Below the pieces are notes generated by a model that was not told the origin of the DNA, ran no database searches, and saw only the letters and a list, made by a program, of their open reading frames with translations. A stretch of DNA of 64,000 nucleotides from Lactobacillus acidophilus (GTDB lineage Bacteria > Bacillota > Bacilli > Lactobacillales > Lactobacillaceae): the NCBI RefSeq assembly GCF_034298135.1, contig NZ_CP139575.1, positions 1 to 64,000 of the forward strand, given 5' to 3'. A program made the position numbers and the translations under genes. This document shows, in pieces, positions 63,216 to 64,000 of the stretch. Position 1 is the first letter of the stretch. The number at the start of each line of letters is the position of its first letter.

Positions 63216-64000
63216 ATGAAAATAATGACTAAATATAGATATATTTTAGCAACGTCAATAATGATTTTTGTAACTTTTTGGATACTAGTAAATATAGGAT
63301 TAGACATTATCTTAGATAACAATCGATTTTCTATTATATTATGGTGTGATTTCCCTATTGTTATTTTTATTTTAATAATGGGGATAAAGTTAATAGTATC
63401 TTATTCATATAGAATTACATATCAGTCTATTAGTTATAATTCTGCTCGATTTATATTTGTAATTATGTTAGTAATATTTATAGTTCAACTATTTCTTTTA
63501 ATTTGTTATAAAAGTTTTCACTTACAAAATTTTATTAAATCAATTGTTTCTTCAGAATCTTTTTCGACTATAAATGTTTTGCTTTCTATTTTAATGACAT
63601 TAATTGGAATAAGATTAATTCAATTACCATTAAAGGATAATGTAAAATTAACAATAAAAAATCATCTACCTGAGACTTATAATGGAAAACCATATGTTTA
63701 TAGAAATGATTTCTTAAATTTATCATTGAAAAATGAATCTGCTGCAAATAAAAAGTTAGTGTTTCAAGGATGGGCTGAATGGACTGATTTAGATTGTTTA
63801 ATTAGTCAAGATAGTGGCTGCCAGAAATCTATTAATAAAGTAAAGTCGTCAGGGACTGAAGTCTTAATAAAACCTCATAATTTTGCTGAATTAAGTAATC
63901 TAAGGTTGGATTATAAAAATATAAGGAATAGCAAAATATTACTAGTATTTACAGATGAAGAGGGAAATATATATACTTATAAAATATGTATATTTGATAA
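63216..64000 (+). CDS. Membrane protein of unknown function, 3' end beyond window
   Basis: An open frame from ATG 63216 (or 63225) runs to the window edge without a stop, at least 261 codons. Four predicted transmembrane helices (about 8-30, 38-58, 75-97 and 115-137) are followed by a soluble, mixed-charge region of at least 120 residues. The DNA is very AT-rich compared with galU, as in recently acquired genes. No family recognised. Confidence 0.6.
   Translation, partial: MKIMTKYRYILATSIMIFVTFWILVNIGLDIILDNNRFSIILWCDFPIVIFILIMGIKLIVSYSYRITYQSISYNSARFIFVIMLVIFIVQLFLLICYKSFHLQNFIKSIVSSESFSTINVLLSILMTLIGIRLIQLPLKDNVKLTIKNHLPETYNGKPYVYRNDFLNLSLKNESAANKKLVFQGWAEWTDLDCLISQDSGCQKSINKVKSSGTEVLIKPHNFAELSNLRLDYKNIRNSKILLVFTDEEGNIYTYKICIFD

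Overview
The window is low-GC Firmicutes DNA with AGGAGG-type ribosome binding sites, frequent TTG/GTG starts, YSIRK and LPxTG surface-protein signals, a lactic-type fructose PTS, and IS1223/IS150-like and IS110 elements. It reads as a host-associated Lactobacillus of the gasseri/johnsonii/acidophilus type. The species is inferred from gene style only.

Layout. (1) 1-4.7 kb is a class II bacteriocin locus: the end of an ABC exporter, a short HlyD-like accessory protein, a wall-anchored thioredoxin-like protein, a hydrophilic double-glycine peptide, two more double-glycine peptides and a two-helix probable immunity protein. (2) 4.8-9.2 kb holds small membrane proteins, a DUF2975/Cro-type HTH pair, a TGA-interrupted gene and a NatA/NatB-like ABC exporter. 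(3) 9.25-10.5 kb is a Fic protein gene flanked on both sides by the same four-site operator array. (4) 10.6-14.3 kb is the fructose operon fruR-fruK-fruA. (5) 14.5-18.4 kb has a LytTR/DUF3021 pair and an ArsR-type probable zinc sensor beside a zinc/manganese ABC importer with a strongly folded leader. (6) 18.4-35.8 kb is mixed chromosomal content: lactate permease, pepF, an LCP protein, ABC-F, ThrE halves, a structured intergenic RNA candidate, a collapsed suf operon, nrdI with a metal-ligand-deficient nrdF, an O-antigen-ligase-like protein and gmk. (7) 35.9-43 kb is cell surface: three NlpC/P60 proteins and a 1376-residue BspA-like LPQTG adhesin. (8) 43-43.6 kb is a gene-poor stretch holding a probable type I toxin-antitoxin locus and a 135-bp palindromic element. 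(9) 43.6-45.9 kb is a visibly GC-richer pair, a CAP-domain protein and hflX. (10) 46-58 kb is an exopolysaccharide cluster: epsA-E, four glycosyltransferases, Wzy, glf and Wzx. (11) 58.1-60.9 kb is a decayed IS3-family element split by an intact IS110 element. (12) wecB, galU and a partial membrane protein close the window.

How the parts fit. EpsA-E with the glycosyltransferases, Glf, Wzy and Wzx form a Wzx/Wzy-dependent polysaccharide route. galU and wecB would supply UDP-glucose and UDP-ManNAc nearby, and the glycosyltransferase/glf content suggests galactofuranose in the polymer. The bacteriocin genes form one export/immunity unit whose disulfide chemistry may be handled by the anchored thioredoxin-like protein.

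The least ordinary items are the convergent toxin/antisense RNA locus at 43.08-43.4 kb, the NrdF lacking four of six metal ligands, the duplicated four-site operators around fic, the wall-anchored thioredoxin fold in a bacteriocin operon, and a predicted IS110 bridge RNA. All calls come from reading the sequence; no database search was possible.
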